From assembly GCA_020721445.1 (NCBI GenBank), contig DYMU01000020.1, positions 1-47,832 on the forward strand: a stretch of 47,832 nt of DNA, given 5' to 3'. Origin of the DNA: Gemmobacter nectariphilus (GTDB lineage: Bacteria; Pseudomonadota; Alphaproteobacteria; Rhodobacterales; Rhodobacteraceae). Of this stretch, positions 8,823-17,442 are shown in pieces. The position numbers and the translations under genes are program-made. The notes below the pieces were generated by a model that saw only the letters and a program-made list of their open reading frames with translations, did no database searches and was not told the DNA's origin. How positions within the stretch are numbered: position 1 is the stretch's first letter; every line of letters begins with the position of its first letter.

Positions 8823-9449
8823 ATGGGTAAGGTTCTGACGATTGCACAGCAGAAGGGCGGGTCCGGCAAGACCACGCTGGCCGTGAACCTGGCGGTAGAG
8901 CTGGCACGACAAGGCCTGAAAGTCGCCCTTCTGGACACCGACCCCCAGGGCAGTCTTGGCCGCTGGTTCCTGACGCGGCGCGACCGTCTTGGCGATGCGG
9001 GGATGGAATTGTCCACCGCCTCGGCCTGGGGGGTGGGGTATGAGTGCGAAAAGCTGCGCAAGACCAATGACATCGTGATCATCGACACGCCGCCCAAGAT
9101 CGACGCCGACCTGCGCCCCGCGCTGCGTGTGGCCGATCTGGTGTTGGTGCCGGTCTCGGCCAGCCATCTGGACCTTTGGGCCACCGATGGGGTGCTTGAC
9201 CTTGTGGTCCGCGAAAGTCGCAGTGCCCTTGTGGTGTTGAACCGCTGCAAGGCGGGCACCCGCCTTGGCGAAGAGGTGGCGCAAGCCGCCAGTGCCATGG
9301 CTGACGTGGCCGCCGCTGGCCTTGGGCATCGGGTGGTCTTTGCAGAGACGATGGGGCTGGGGTTAGGGGCCATTGAGGCCGGAAAATCCGTGGCAACGCA
9401 AGAGGTTCGGGCGCTTGCCGCCGAGATTTTGGCCCGGGTGCAGGTCTGA
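8823..9449 (+). CDS. Orphan ParA-family ATPase
   Basis: A 208-aa deviant Walker-A ATPase. Residues 9-18 read QKGGSGKTT with the signature lysine at 11 and the P-loop lysine at 16. The Walker A' aspartate is in LLDTDPQGSLGRW and the Walker B region is DIVIIDTPPK. Proteins of this family form ATP-dependent dimers on DNA or membrane and position cargo such as chromosomes, plasmids or protein clusters. No parB-like partner or parS site is adjacent, so it is not a standard partition pair. The ATG at 8823 follows a GGGGTGG stretch; an earlier in-frame ATG would add 54 unrelated residues. The cargo is unknown. Confidence 0.85.
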   Translation: MGKVLTIAQQKGGSGKTTLAVNLAVELARQGLKVALLDTDPQGSLGRWFLTRRDRLGDAGMELSTASAWGVGYECEKLRKTNDIVIIDTPPKIDADLRPALRVADLVLVPVSASHLDLWATDGVLDLVVRESRSALVVLNRCKAGTRLGEEVAQAASAMADVAAAGLGHRVVFAETMGLGLGAIEAGKSVATQEVRALAAEILARVQV

Positions 9450-9543
9450 TCCGCCCCATGAAAAATGGCGCACCCTGTCGCGGATTTCCGCAAGCGTTTT
9501 GGGCCACCCTATGCCATGATGATGCGGACCGGAGGGTGCAACC

Positions 9544-9861
9544 ATGCTGACGATCGACACGGGCTTTCAGGGTCAGACTGTGATCACGACCTTTGAGATG
9601 TCCCCCGCCACGGCCGATGATCTGATCGAGGCGCTTGAGGCCGCCTATGCCGAGGTGATCTGCCATCAGCCCGGCTTTATCGCGGCGGGGCTGCATATCA
9701 ACGATGCCCGCACCCGGATCTGCAACTATTCGCAATGGAAGCGGCGCGAGGATTATCAGGCCATGCTGCGCACCCCGGAAATGCGCGAGCGAAACCGCGT
9801 GATCAACGGGCTGTGCCGGGGGTTTGAACCGGTGATGTATGAGGTTGTGGCCAGCCTGTAA
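9544..9861 (+). CDS. Antibiotic biosynthesis monooxygenase (ABM) domain protein
   Basis: A 105-aa protein with the dimeric ferredoxin-like fold expected for the ABM family. The pattern runs from an early strand (TVITTFEM) through a helix (TADDLIEALEAAYAEV) and PGFIAAGLHI to ICNYSQWKRREDYQAML. It has a clear GGAGGG ribosome-binding site. Members range from quinol monooxygenases to heme-degrading enzymes and many of unknown substrate; nothing here fixes the reaction. Confidence 0.75.
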   Translation: MLTIDTGFQGQTVITTFEMSPATADDLIEALEAAYAEVICHQPGFIAAGLHINDARTRICNYSQWKRREDYQAMLRTPEMRERNRVINGLCRGFEPVMYEVVASL

Positions 9862-9921
9862 CGCAATTTCACCACATTTGCGTGGATAGACTGAAGCAGG
9901 CTTATTCACGTCGGTCGTGAC

Positions 9922-10515
9922 ATGTTTCTGCGCGTCATCCTTTTCCTGTCTGTGGTTGTTCTGGCAATTCCGCTGGTTTTGCCCGGGCAGGTCTGGAGTG
10001 ACCTTGCCCTGTTGGTGGCCAGCACCGGCTTGGCCAGTCTGGTGCTGCTGCTGCGCGATGCGGAAAGCCGGCCTGCGTCAGGTCGCAATCGCAAACGCCC
10101 GCGCGCCCAACCCCAACCGATTGTCATCGACGGGTCGAACGTCATGCACTGGCGCGATGAGGTGCCACAGATTGCCACGGTGCGTGAAGTTGTGGCCACG
10201 CTGACCGCGCGGGGCTATGCCCCCGGTGTAGTGTTTGACGCCAATGCCGGCTACAAGATGATGGATCGCTATCTGGACGACCGCCCGCTGGCGCGGATGC
10301 TGAACCTGCCGGTTGACCGGGTTCTTGTGGTGCCAAAGGGCACCCTCGCCGACCCGATCATTCTGCTGGCCGCGCGCGAACAGGGTGCGCGCGTCGTCAG
10401 CAATGACCGCTACCGCGACCACGCCGAAACCCACCCCGAGGTGTTGCAACCCGGCACACTGGTGCAGGGCGGCTATCATGATGGCAGGCTTTGGCTGGAT
10501 CTCGCTACCGCCTAA
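9922..10515 (+). CDS. Membrane-tethered NYN/PIN-like ribonuclease (Zc3h12a-type)
   Basis: A 197-aa protein with two N-terminal hydrophobic segments (about 2-20 and 27-44), a basic linker (NRKRPR) and a cytoplasmic nuclease-like domain from about residue 66. Acidic residues typical of NYN/PIN-fold RNases are visible: Asp70 in [10 protein letters not shown], Asp106 in [11 protein letters not shown], and Asp162 with Asp167 in [10 protein letters not shown]. By family it may be a metal-dependent RNase acting near the membrane. The target RNA is unknown. Its stop overlaps the end of the convergent uvrB by four bases. Nuclease activity is inferred from motifs. Confidence 0.75.
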   Translation: MFLRVILFLSVVVLAIPLVLPGQVWSDLALLVASTGLASLVLLLRDAESRPASGRNRKRPRAQPQPIVIDGSNVMHWRDEVPQIATVREVVATLTARGYAPGVVFDANAGYKMMDRYLDDRPLARMLNLPVDRVLVVPKGTLADPIILLAAREQGARVVSNDRYRDHAETHPEVLQPGTLVQGGYHDGRLWLDLATA

Positions 10516-12692
10516 CGCCCGCGCCGTTTGACCCCGCCGCGCATGCCCGCCCGCCCGGCGGTGGACCGGCCCGCCATCTTGACCGCAGCCTCTGACGCTT
10601 CTTCCACCGCCGATTGCCGGGCCAGCGGATCATCGGCGATGGTCAGTTCCACCGCCTCCAACCGCTTGACCTCGTCGCGCAGGCGCGCGGCCTCTTCGAA
10701 CTCCAGGTTCTCGGCGGCCTTGCGCATTTGCAGGCGCATCGCGTCCAGATGCGCGGTCAGGTTCGACCCGATCATCGGCTTGTCGACCCGTGCGGTGACG
10801 CGTGCCATGTCAGTGTCGCCCTGCCACATGCCCGACAGCACATCCTCGACGTTCTTCTTGACCGTCTGCGGCGTGATGCCGTGCTGAAGGTTATAGGCGA
10901 TCTGCTTGTCACGGCGGCGGTTGGTTTCCCCCAACGCGCGCTCCATGCTGCCGGTGATGCGGTCGGCATACATGATCACCCGGCCCTCGGCATTGCGCGC
11001 AGCGCGGCCAATGGTCTGAATCAGGGATGTTTCCGAGCGCAGGAACCCCTCCTTGTCGGCGTCCAGAATGGCGACCAAGCCACATTCGGGAATGTCGAGG
11101 CCCTCGCGCAGAAGGTTGATGCCCACCAGCACATCAAACGCACCCAGCCGCAGATCGCGCAGGATTTCAATGCGTTCGATCGTGTCGATGTCGCTGTGCA
11201 TATAGCGGATGCGGATGCCCTGTTCATGGAAATATTCGGTCAGGTCTTCGGCCATGCGCTTGGTCAGCGTGGTCACCAGCACCCGCAAGCCTTGGGTGGC
11301 CACTTTGCGAATTTCGTCCAGCAGATCGTCGACCTGCATCTCGACAGGTCGGATTTCCACCACCGGGTCCAGCAGGCCGGTCGGGCGGATCACCTGTTCG
11401 GTGAATACGCCCCCGGCCTGTTCCAGCTCCCAAGCGGCGGGGGTGGCCGACACAAACACCGACTGCGGGCGCATCGCGTCCCATTCTTCAAACTTAAGCG
11501 GTCGGTTGTCCATGCAGCTGGGCAGGCGGAAACCATGTTCGGCCAGCGTCATCTTGCGCCGGAAGTCGCCCTTGTACATGCCGCCGATCTGCGGCACCGA
11601 GACATGGGATTCGTCAGCAAAAACAATGGCATTGTCGGGGATGAACTCGAACAGTGTTGGCGGCGGCTCGCCGGGTGCCCGACCTGTCAGATAGCGCGAA
11701 TAGTTCTCGATGCCGTTGCAGACGCCCGTCGCCTCCAGCATTTCCAGATCAAAATTGGTGCGCTGTTCCAGCCGCTGCGCCTCTAGCAGCTTGCCCTCGT
11801 TCACCAACTGGTCCAGCCGCATGCGCAGCTCTTTCTTGATGCCCAGAACCGCCTGCTGCATCGTCGGGCGTGGGGTCACGTAGTGGCTGTTGGCATAGAT
11901 GCGGATCTGCTTGAAGGTGTCGGTCTTGGCGCCGGTCAGCGGGTCAAACTCGACAATGGCTTCCAGTTCCTCGCCAAAGAACGAAAACCGCCATGCCCGG
12001 TCTTCAAGGTGGGCAGGCCAGACCTCGACCGAATCGCCGCGCACCCGGAACGACCCGCGCTGAAACGCCTGATCGTTGCGGCGGTATTGCTGCGCCACCA
12101 GTTCGGCCATCACCTTGCGCTGGTCATAGCTTTGCCCCACCAGCAGATCCTGCGTCATCGCCGAATAGGTCTCGACCGACCCGATGCCATAGATGCACGA
12201 CACCGAGGCGACGATGATCACGTCATCGCGTTCCAAGAGCGCCCGGGTGGCCGAGTGGCGCATCCGGTCGATCTGTTCGTTGATCTGGGATTCCTTCTCG
12301 ATATAGGTGTCTGACCGCGGGACGTAGGCTTCGGGCTGATAGTAGTCGTAGTAGGACACGAAGTATTCTACCGCGTTGTCGGGAAAGAAGCCTTTGAATT
12401 CGCCATATAATTGCGCTGCCAGCGTCTTGTTGGGGGCAAGGATGATGGCCGGGCGCTGGGTCTGTTCGATGATCTTCGCCATGGTAAAGGTCTTGCCGGT
12501 GCCGGTGGCCCCCAGCAGCACCTGATTATGCTCTCCTGCCATCACCCCGGCCGAAAGTTCGGCAATCGCGGTCGGCTGGTCGCCCGCCGGCTGAAACGGG
12601 GTGGACAGCACAAACCGACGCCCGCCTTCCAGCTTTGGGCGGCTCAGCACCTCAGGGCGCTCGGTCAGGGCATTGGCATTATTGTGCGGCAT
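10512..12692 (-). CDS. uvrB: Excinuclease ABC subunit B
   Basis: A 726-aa DNA-damage-recognition helicase of nucleotide excision repair. It loads with UvrA, verifies lesions and recruits UvrC. Walker A is GATGTGKT at 61-68. The beta-hairpin region reads [31 protein letters not shown] corresponds to motif II, and [14 protein letters not shown] to motif VI. The UvrC-binding UVR motif is [16 protein letters not shown] near the C-terminus. The start at 12692 was chosen over one 36 bases upstream because GGAAGG lies directly before it. A possible LexA box lies 40 bases upstream of the start. Confidence 0.97.
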   Translation of the reverse strand: MPHNNANALTERPEVLSRPKLEGGRRFVLSTPFQPAGDQPTAIAELSAGVMAGEHNQVLLGATGTGKTFTMAKIIEQTQRPAIILAPNKTLAAQLYGEFKGFFPDNAVEYFVSYYDYYQPEAYVPRSDTYIEKESQINEQIDRMRHSATRALLERDDVIIVASVSCIYGIGSVETYSAMTQDLLVGQSYDQRKVMAELVAQQYRRNDQAFQRGSFRVRGDSVEVWPAHLEDRAWRFSFFGEELEAIVEFDPLTGAKTDTFKQIRIYANSHYVTPRPTMQQAVLGIKKELRMRLDQLVNEGKLLEAQRLEQRTNFDLEMLEATGVCNGIENYSRYLTGRAPGEPPPTLFEFIPDNAIVFADESHVSVPQIGGMYKGDFRRKMTLAEHGFRLPSCMDNRPLKFEEWDAMRPQSVFVSATPAAWELEQAGGVFTEQVIRPTGLLDPVVEIRPVEMQVDDLLDEIRKVATQGLRVLVTTLTKRMAEDLTEYFHEQGIRIRYMHSDIDTIERIEILRDLRLGAFDVLVGINLLREGLDIPECGLVAILDADKEGFLRSETSLIQTIGRAARNAEGRVIMYADRITGSMERALGETNRRRDKQIAYNLQHGITPQTVKKNVEDVLSGMWQGDTDMARVTARVDKPMIGSNLTAHLDAMRLQMRKAAENLEFEEAARLRDEVKRLEAVELTIADDPLARQSAVEEASEAAVKMAGRSTAGRAGMRGGVKRRGR

Positions 12693-12732
12693 GGCATCCT
12701 TCCGGGGGCGATTCCCAACGTCATCCAAATGT

Positions 12733-12747
12733 ATTCCGTTTTTGTTC
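12733..12747 (-). promoter_or_regulatory. Possible LexA box upstream of uvrB
   Basis: On the plus strand the sequence is ATTC-CGTTTTT-GTTC; the alphaproteobacterial LexA box is the direct repeat GTTC-N7-GTTC. Seven of eight defined bases match. It lies 40 bases before the uvrB start, where SOS repression would act. uvr genes are common LexA targets. Confidence 0.45.
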
Positions 12748-12900
12748 CCGCGAAAGGGCCGTTAACAGATGTTTCACTCTGCCTGCGCGATGGTTAACAC
12801 CGGCATTTCAATTTTAACAAAAACTGTTCGAGACTTTGCATCTTTTGATTGTTTTCTGGCGCAGTCTTTGGCACATTGAACGGGCAAGCAGCAACCTGAA

Positions 12901-12955
12901 GCTGTCGGTTGATCGCACCACACACCCCACCCACACCCCGTGGTCAACCGACAGC
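12901..12955. other. Long hairpin with a C/A-only loop segment
   Basis: Arms GCTGTCGGTTGA (12901-12912) and TCAACCGACAGC (12944-12955) are perfectly complementary over 12 bp. They can extend inward by three more pairs, two of them wobble. The 31-nt spacer contains a 24-nt run of only C and A (12917-12940). No U-tract follows on either strand, so it does not look like an intrinsic terminator. It may be a structured small RNA or an operator. Confidence 0.5.
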
Positions 12956-13041
12956 GACATGCTGGCCCACCGGGCGGCTTCCCCCTTGCACTGGCCCCCG
13001 GTTGTCGCCCATATATCGCGCGCCAGAACCGGAGGATTGCC

Positions 13042-13353
13042 ATGCGCGCCCGCATCTATCAGCCTGCCAGAACCGCGATGCAATCAGGCAGCGCCAAGAC
13101 CAAGGCCTGGGTGCTGGAGTTTGCGCCCGCTTCGGCGCGCGAGGTGGACCCGTTGATGGGCTGGACCTCGTCTTCCGACACGCAGGCGCAGGTCAGGTTG
13201 CACTTTGACACGCTTGACGCGGCCGAGGCTTATGCCAAGGACAAGGGCATCGCCTATGACGTGCAACTGCCCAAGGCCCGCAAACCGGTGATCCGGCCCG
13301 GCGGCTATGGCGAAAACTTTGCCACTAACCGTCGCGGTGTCTGGACGCATTAG
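13042..13353 (+). CDS. NADH dehydrogenase accessory subunit, NDUFS4 (18 kDa/AQDQ) family
   Basis: A 103-aa homologue of the mitochondrial complex I accessory subunit NDUFS4, found in alphaproteobacterial complex I. Family features are the [13 protein letters not shown] start, [27 protein letters not shown] and the C-terminal AFDV-like YDVQLPK followed by [10 protein letters not shown]. It should bind the peripheral arm of complex I on the cytoplasmic side and help stabilise the NADH module. The ATG at 13042 has GGAGG 7 bases before it. As is usual for this gene, it is away from the nuo operon. Confidence 0.88.
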   Translation: MRARIYQPARTAMQSGSAKTKAWVLEFAPASAREVDPLMGWTSSSDTQAQVRLHFDTLDAAEAYAKDKGIAYDVQLPKARKPVIRPGGYGENFATNRRGVWTH

Positions 13354-13371
13354 GCGTCTGCCGGTCGCGGT

Positions 13372-13872
13372 TCAGCCTGCTGGAGCAGGGGCGAATATCG
13401 GTGGCGCATCGGCCTTTGCGCAATGGCGCGCCGGCAGATCCTCCAGCGTCAGCAGGGCGATAAGGCCACAATTGTCGACGACCAGCTCGTGCAGGGTCAG
13501 CGTGTCCAGTTCGCGGTAAAACGATTCCACCGCCCGGGCAATGCCGTGGCGCAGACGGCAATGGTCGGTCAGCGGGCAGGTATTGCCATCTTCGGAAAAG
13601 CACTCGGCAAAGGGCAAGCTGGCTTCAAACACCCGAAACACCGCGCCGACCACAATGTCGGTTGCGGGTCTGGCCAGTGTCAGCCCGCCCAAGCGTCCGC
13701 GCGTGGCCACGACAAATTCATTTAGATGCAGCAGATGCACCACCTGCATCAGATGGTTGATCGAAGCGTTGCATGCCGTGGCGATCTCGGACGAGCGCAC
13801 GATCCTGCCTTCGTTCACGGCGCAGAACATCAAGGTGCGCATTGCCAGGTTGGTTCGGGTTGTCAGTCGCAT
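13372..13872 (-). CDS. nsrR: Rrf2-family transcriptional regulator, NsrR type
   Basis: A 166-aa iron-sulfur regulator. The winged helix covers residues 1-80 (MRLTTRTNLAMRTLMF, then SSEIATACNASINHLMQVV). Three cysteines at 91, 99 and 105 (ECF...NTCPLTDHC) are followed by RLRHGIARAVESFYRELD. This resembles E. coli NsrR, where Cys91, 96 and 102 hold a NO-sensitive cluster. NsrR represses NO-defence genes until NO destroys the cluster. It is divergent from cydD, and an NsrR-like palindrome lies before cydA. Cytochrome bd is a NO-tolerant oxidase, so local control of cyd is a reasonable inference. Another Rrf2 ligand cannot be excluded. Confidence 0.8.
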   Translation of the reverse strand: MRLTTRTNLAMRTLMFCAVNEGRIVRSSEIATACNASINHLMQVVHLLHLNEFVVATRGRLGGLTLARPATDIVVGAVFRVFEASLPFAECFSEDGNTCPLTDHCRLRHGIARAVESFYRELDTLTLHELVVDNCGLIALLTLEDLPARHCAKADAPPIFAPAPAG

Positions 13873-13932
13873 CGCGTTGTCTCCGGGATCGGCACAGTTT
13901 ATGCCGGCTACCTGCTAACCTGTCGCATGTAA

Positions 13933-13946
13933 CTGATCTGGATCAG
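13933..13946. promoter_or_regulatory. FNR-like palindrome between nsrR and cydD
   Basis: CTGAT-CTGG-ATCAG is a perfect inverted repeat with the TGAT-N4-ATCA core and 14-bp geometry of an FNR box (TTGAT-N4-ATCAA), differing only in the two outermost bases. It is 62 bases before the cydD start. Confidence 0.5.
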
Positions 13947-14008
13947 ATGCAACGGTGCACGTATGCAATTGTATATTCTGGAATCAGATTAAACATGACT
14001 GTGGTGTT

Positions 14009-15676
14009 ATGACCCCAAAGACCAGATCGCCCAGACCGGCCCCCCCCGGCACGGAAAGATTGCGCCGCGCTTTGGCACCAGAGGCCGGGGTCATCAGGCG
14101 GGCGTCCATGCTGTCGGCTGCGGCTGCCGCGCTGTGGCTGGGGCAGGCTGCCTTGGTGGCCTTGGGGATGTCGCAGCTTCTGGGGGCAGGGCCGGGGCCG
14201 GGGCCGCTGACTACGGCGGCGGGGTTTCTGGCTCTAGGGATCTTGCGCGCCGCCCTGGCATACCGGGCGGAAGGCATGCTGTTTGCCGCCGCCCTGCGCT
14301 GCGTGGGGACCGAGCGGGCGCGGATCGTGTCCGCCGAGGCGCGGGCGTCGGCGTCGTCATCCTTTGGCGGGCCGGGGGCGGTGGCGGCTTTGGCGGGCGA
14401 AAAGCTGGAAATGCTGGTGCCCTACGTCAGCCGCTATACGCCGGCGCAGGCCCGCACCAGGCTGGTGCCGTTGCTTATTCTGGCGCTTGCGTTCTGGCAC
14501 TCCTGGGCTGTGGGGGTGGTTTTTCTGGTCAGCGGGCCGCTGATCCCGGTGTTCATGGCGTTGGTCGGCCTTGCGGCCGCCGAGGCCAGCCGTCGCCAGA
14601 TGACCGAGATCGGCAGTCTGAATGACCTGCTGATCGACCGATTGGCGGCCCTGTCGGACATTCGCGTGCTGGGGGCCCGTGGCCGTGTGGTCGCAGGTTT
14701 TGCCGATGCCGCCGAAGGGTTGCGCGGCAAGACCATGGCGGTGCTGCGGGTTGCCTTTCTGTCGTCCACCGTGCTGGAACTGTTTGCCGCCATTGGCGTG
14801 GCAATGGTGGCGGTCTGGGTCGGCTTTGCGCTTCTGGGCGCGTTAAGCTGGGGCACTTGGGGTGCACCCCTGACCCCTGCGGCTGGCATTTTCCTGCTGT
14901 TGCTGGCCCCTGACTTCTATCAACCGCTGCGGGATCTGTCCGCCGCCTGGCACGACAAGGCCGCCGCCTTGGCCGTTGCCGCCGAGCTTGAGGCGCATGA
15001 GGCAGCGCTGGCCGCGCCGATGCTGGGGTTGGGCGGGCAGGCGCCCCGCTTGCAAGGCGCAGCCGGGATAACGCTGCAAGGTCTTGTCGCGCGCGGGATC
15101 ACCTATCCCGACCTGACCATCGCGCCGGGTGAATCGCTTGCGGTAATGGGGGCCAGTGGGGCGGGCAAGACCACGCTTTTGCGCCTGCTGGCGGGTCTGG
15201 AAAGGCCCGACGCCGGGCAGATCACCGTGGCCGGGCAACCGTTGGATGACGCCCATGCAGACGGCTGGCGCGCAGGGCTGGGCTGGATGCCGCAGGCCCC
15301 GCATTTCCTGAATGCCTCGTTGGCGCGCAACGTGACGCTGGGCCGGACGGGTGACTACGCGCAGGCGCTGGAAACCGCCGCAATCGGCCCGGTGATCCGG
15401 GCCATGCCGCAGGGCGACCGGACCCGGCTGGGCGAAACCGGCGGCGGCCTGTCGGGCGGCGAGGCACGACGGCTGACGCTGGCCCGCGCCAGCTATGGCG
15501 GGCCCGATCTGATTCTTGCAGATGAGCCTACGGCCGATCTGGATGCCGCAACGGCCGAAGCGGTGACCGAAGGCCTGCTGTCCATGGCTGCGCGTGGTGT
15601 CACGCTGGTGGTGGCGACCCATGACGCTGACCTTGCCGCGCGTCTGGGGCGCACCATCGTGGTGGGGGCGGCATGA
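14009..15676 (+). CDS. cydD: Thiol reductant/heme ABC exporter subunit CydD
   Basis: A 555-aa half ABC transporter that pairs with CydC in the inner membrane. The CydDC complex is needed to assemble cytochrome bd; thiol (cysteine/glutathione) export and heme handling have both been reported. Six transmembrane segments occupy roughly residues 30-310. The nucleotide-binding domain has Walker A GASGAGKTTLLRLL, the signature LSGGEARRLTLARA, and Walker B LILADEPTADLD. The ATG at 14009 was chosen because the upstream in-frame extension is cysteine-rich and unlike the family. It is first of the cydDCABX genes; its stop overlaps cydC by four bases (ATGA). Confidence 0.93.
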   Translation: MTPKTRSPRPAPPGTERLRRALAPEAGVIRRASMLSAAAAALWLGQAALVALGMSQLLGAGPGPGPLTTAAGFLALGILRAALAYRAEGMLFAAALRCVGTERARIVSAEARASASSSFGGPGAVAALAGEKLEMLVPYVSRYTPAQARTRLVPLLILALAFWHSWAVGVVFLVSGPLIPVFMALVGLAAAEASRRQMTEIGSLNDLLIDRLAALSDIRVLGARGRVVAGFADAAEGLRGKTMAVLRVAFLSSTVLELFAAIGVAMVAVWVGFALLGALSWGTWGAPLTPAAGIFLLLLAPDFYQPLRDLSAAWHDKAAALAVAAELEAHEAALAAPMLGLGGQAPRLQGAAGITLQGLVARGITYPDLTIAPGESLAVMGASGAGKTTLLRLLAGLERPDAGQITVAGQPLDDAHADGWRAGLGWMPQAPHFLNASLARNVTLGRTGDYAQALETAAIGPVIRAMPQGDRTRLGETGGGLSGGEARRLTLARASYGGPDLILADEPTADLDAATAEAVTEGLLSMAARGVTLVVATHDADLAARLGRTIVVGAA

Positions 15677-17319
15677 AGGCGTTGATCACGATCTTCCGGC
15701 TGATCCTGCGCGACCAAAGGGTGTCGATGTTGCGCGGCGGGGCCTTGGGCCTGGTGGTGCTGCTGATGGGGGCGGCGCTGTTGGGGCTGTCGGGCTGGTT
15801 CATCACGGCGGCCGCTGCGGCCGGTCTGGCCGGGGTGGGGGCGGTGTTCGATGTGTTCCGCCCCTCGGCCATGGTGCGGTTTCTGGCGCTGGGGCGCACA
15901 GCCGCGCGCTATGGCGAACGGGTGCTGACGCATGACGCCACCTTGCGCGCGCTGGCCGGGGTGCGGGTGCGGCTGGTGGCGTCGCTGTCGCTGGCCCCGC
16001 ATGCCCGCCTTGTGCGGTTGCGCGGGGCGCAGGTGCTGAACCGGCTGACCGCCGATGTCGATGCGCTGGATGGCATCCCGCTGCGGCTGATCCTGCCGCT
16101 GGGGGCCGGGCTGGCGGCACTGGCGATTTCGGGCTTGATGATTGCCTGGCTGGCCGATGCGCGGATCGCGCTGACCATCGTTGCAGGCTATCTGCTTGGG
16201 GCGGCGCTGATCCTGTGGCGTGGTGGCAAGCTGGCCCTTGCCCCGTCGCGCCGCGCCGAACAAGCGGCGCAGGCGTTTCGCAGCCGGATGATCGACCTTG
16301 TCGCCGCCCGCGCCGATCTGGCGGTTTACGGTCAGGCACAGGCGCAGGCCACTGCGGTGATGCAGGCCGAAGCGCGGCGCCTTGCTGATCGTCAGGCGCT
16401 GGACCGGATCGAACGCCGCGCCGGGTTTGCGCTGTCGGTTCTGGCCTTTGCGGTGGCGGCGACGGCGCTTGGCCTTGGCATGACACTGGCCCGATCGGGC
16501 GTGATCAGCCCGGCGCAGGCCGCCATCGGGTTTTTCGCGGCGCTTGCCTTGGCCGAGGCCTTTGCCCCGTTGCGCCGCGCCATGGCCGATTTGGGCCGGA
16601 TGGCGCAGGCTGCGGGCCGGGTCGTGCAGGATTTGCAGGCGGTGCCGCCGGTGCATGCCGGGACGCAAAGCCCCGATGGCCCCGCCGTTCTGACCCTGGA
16701 AGACATCCATCTGCATCGGCCCGGTGCCGCTGCGCCGCTGTTTCAGGGGGTGTCACTTGATCTGCACCCCGGCGAGTGGCTGGCGCTGGTGGGGCCGTCC
16801 GGGGCGGGTAAGACCACCCTTTTGCTGCTGGCGGCGGGGATCAAATCGCCCGACCGGGGCAGGGTGCTGCTGGCCGGTGTCGCACTTCCCGATTGGGATG
16901 AGGCCGCCTTGCGCAACACGCTGACCCTTGTGCCACAACGCAGCGCGCTGCTGGCGGGCACCATTGCCGACAACCTGCGCCTAGCGGCACCCGATGCCGA
17001 TGATGCAGCCCTGTGGCAGGCGTTGCAGGCCGTTGCCCTTGACGGTGTCATTGCCGCGCGGGGGGGGCTGCACTTGCGCCTTGGCCCCTTGGGGGCGGGC
17101 CTGTCGGGCGGTGAGGCACGGCGTCTGACCCTTGCGCGCGCCCTGTTGCGCCGCCCCAGGGTGTTGCTTCTGGACGAACCCACCGAAGGACTGGACCGCA
17201 CAACCGCCGATCTGGTGCTGTCTGGCATCCGCGGATACTTGCCCCAGACCTCGGTTCTTATGGCCTCGCACCGTCCGGCAGAACGCAATGCGGCGGACCG
17301 GGTTCAGAGATTGATATAA
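15673..17319 (+). CDS. cydC: Thiol reductant/heme ABC exporter subunit CydC
   Basis: A 548-aa partner of CydD. The membrane domain (about residues 15-300) begins GALGLVVLLMGAALLGLSGW. The ATPase domain has Walker A GPSGAGKTTLLLLA, signature GLSGGEARRLTLARALL and Walker B VLLLDEPTEGLD. It overlaps cydD by four bases, so the heterodimer is made in step. It ends 123 bases before cydA; that gap carries two regulatory sites, so cydABX may have its own promoter. Confidence 0.93.
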   Translation: MKALITIFRLILRDQRVSMLRGGALGLVVLLMGAALLGLSGWFITAAAAAGLAGVGAVFDVFRPSAMVRFLALGRTAARYGERVLTHDATLRALAGVRVRLVASLSLAPHARLVRLRGAQVLNRLTADVDALDGIPLRLILPLGAGLAALAISGLMIAWLADARIALTIVAGYLLGAALILWRGGKLALAPSRRAEQAAQAFRSRMIDLVAARADLAVYGQAQAQATAVMQAEARRLADRQALDRIERRAGFALSVLAFAVAATALGLGMTLARSGVISPAQAAIGFFAALALAEAFAPLRRAMADLGRMAQAAGRVVQDLQAVPPVHAGTQSPDGPAVLTLEDIHLHRPGAAAPLFQGVSLDLHPGEWLALVGPSGAGKTTLLLLAAGIKSPDRGRVLLAGVALPDWDEAALRNTLTLVPQRSALLAGTIADNLRLAAPDADDAALWQALQAVALDGVIAARGGLHLRLGPLGAGLSGGEARRLTLARALLRRPRVLLLDEPTEGLDRTTADLVLSGIRGYLPQTSVLMASHRPAERNAADRVQRLI

Positions 17320-17321
17320 GT

Positions 17322-17336
17322 CGTATTCAAAATACG
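17322..17336. promoter_or_regulatory. NsrR-like palindrome upstream of cydA
   Basis: CGTATT-CAA-AATACG is a perfect inverted repeat with three central bases. Its GTATT-N3-AATAC core agrees with the published NsrR consensus core (GTATTTNAAATAC type). It starts three bases after the cydC stop, and an NsrR-type gene lies beside cydD. Binding is inferred. Confidence 0.5.
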
Positions 17337-17343
17337 GATTATA

Positions 17344-17357
17344 TTGATCCAGATCAA
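17344..17357. promoter_or_regulatory. Perfect FNR/FnrL box upstream of cydA
   Basis: TTGAT-CCAG-ATCAA matches the FNR consensus TTGAT-N4-ATCAA in every defined base. It lies 85 bases before the cydA start and 8 bases after the NsrR-like palindrome. It implies control of cydABX by an oxygen-sensing FNR-type regulator encoded elsewhere. Confidence 0.8.
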
Positions 17358-17442
17358 TACCGCCTTGGGCAACTCCAGCTAGAACGATTCCAGTCGCATT
17401 TCCGGGATACCATAGTATCCCGATTCTCTGGAGCACAGCACA

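Larger units (their letters stand above)
12693..13041. other. 349-bp intergenic region between divergent uvrB and NDUFS4-like gene
   Basis: Holds a LexA-like box (12733-12747), several isolated TTAAC half-sites that are not spaced as CtrA pairs, and a long hairpin with a C/A-only loop (12901-12955). Short open frames here lack support. Confidence 0.6.

Noticed and set aside
12762-12819. Three TTAAC half-sites near uvrB as CtrA boxes
   Set aside because: None is paired with a second TTAA at a seven-base spacing.
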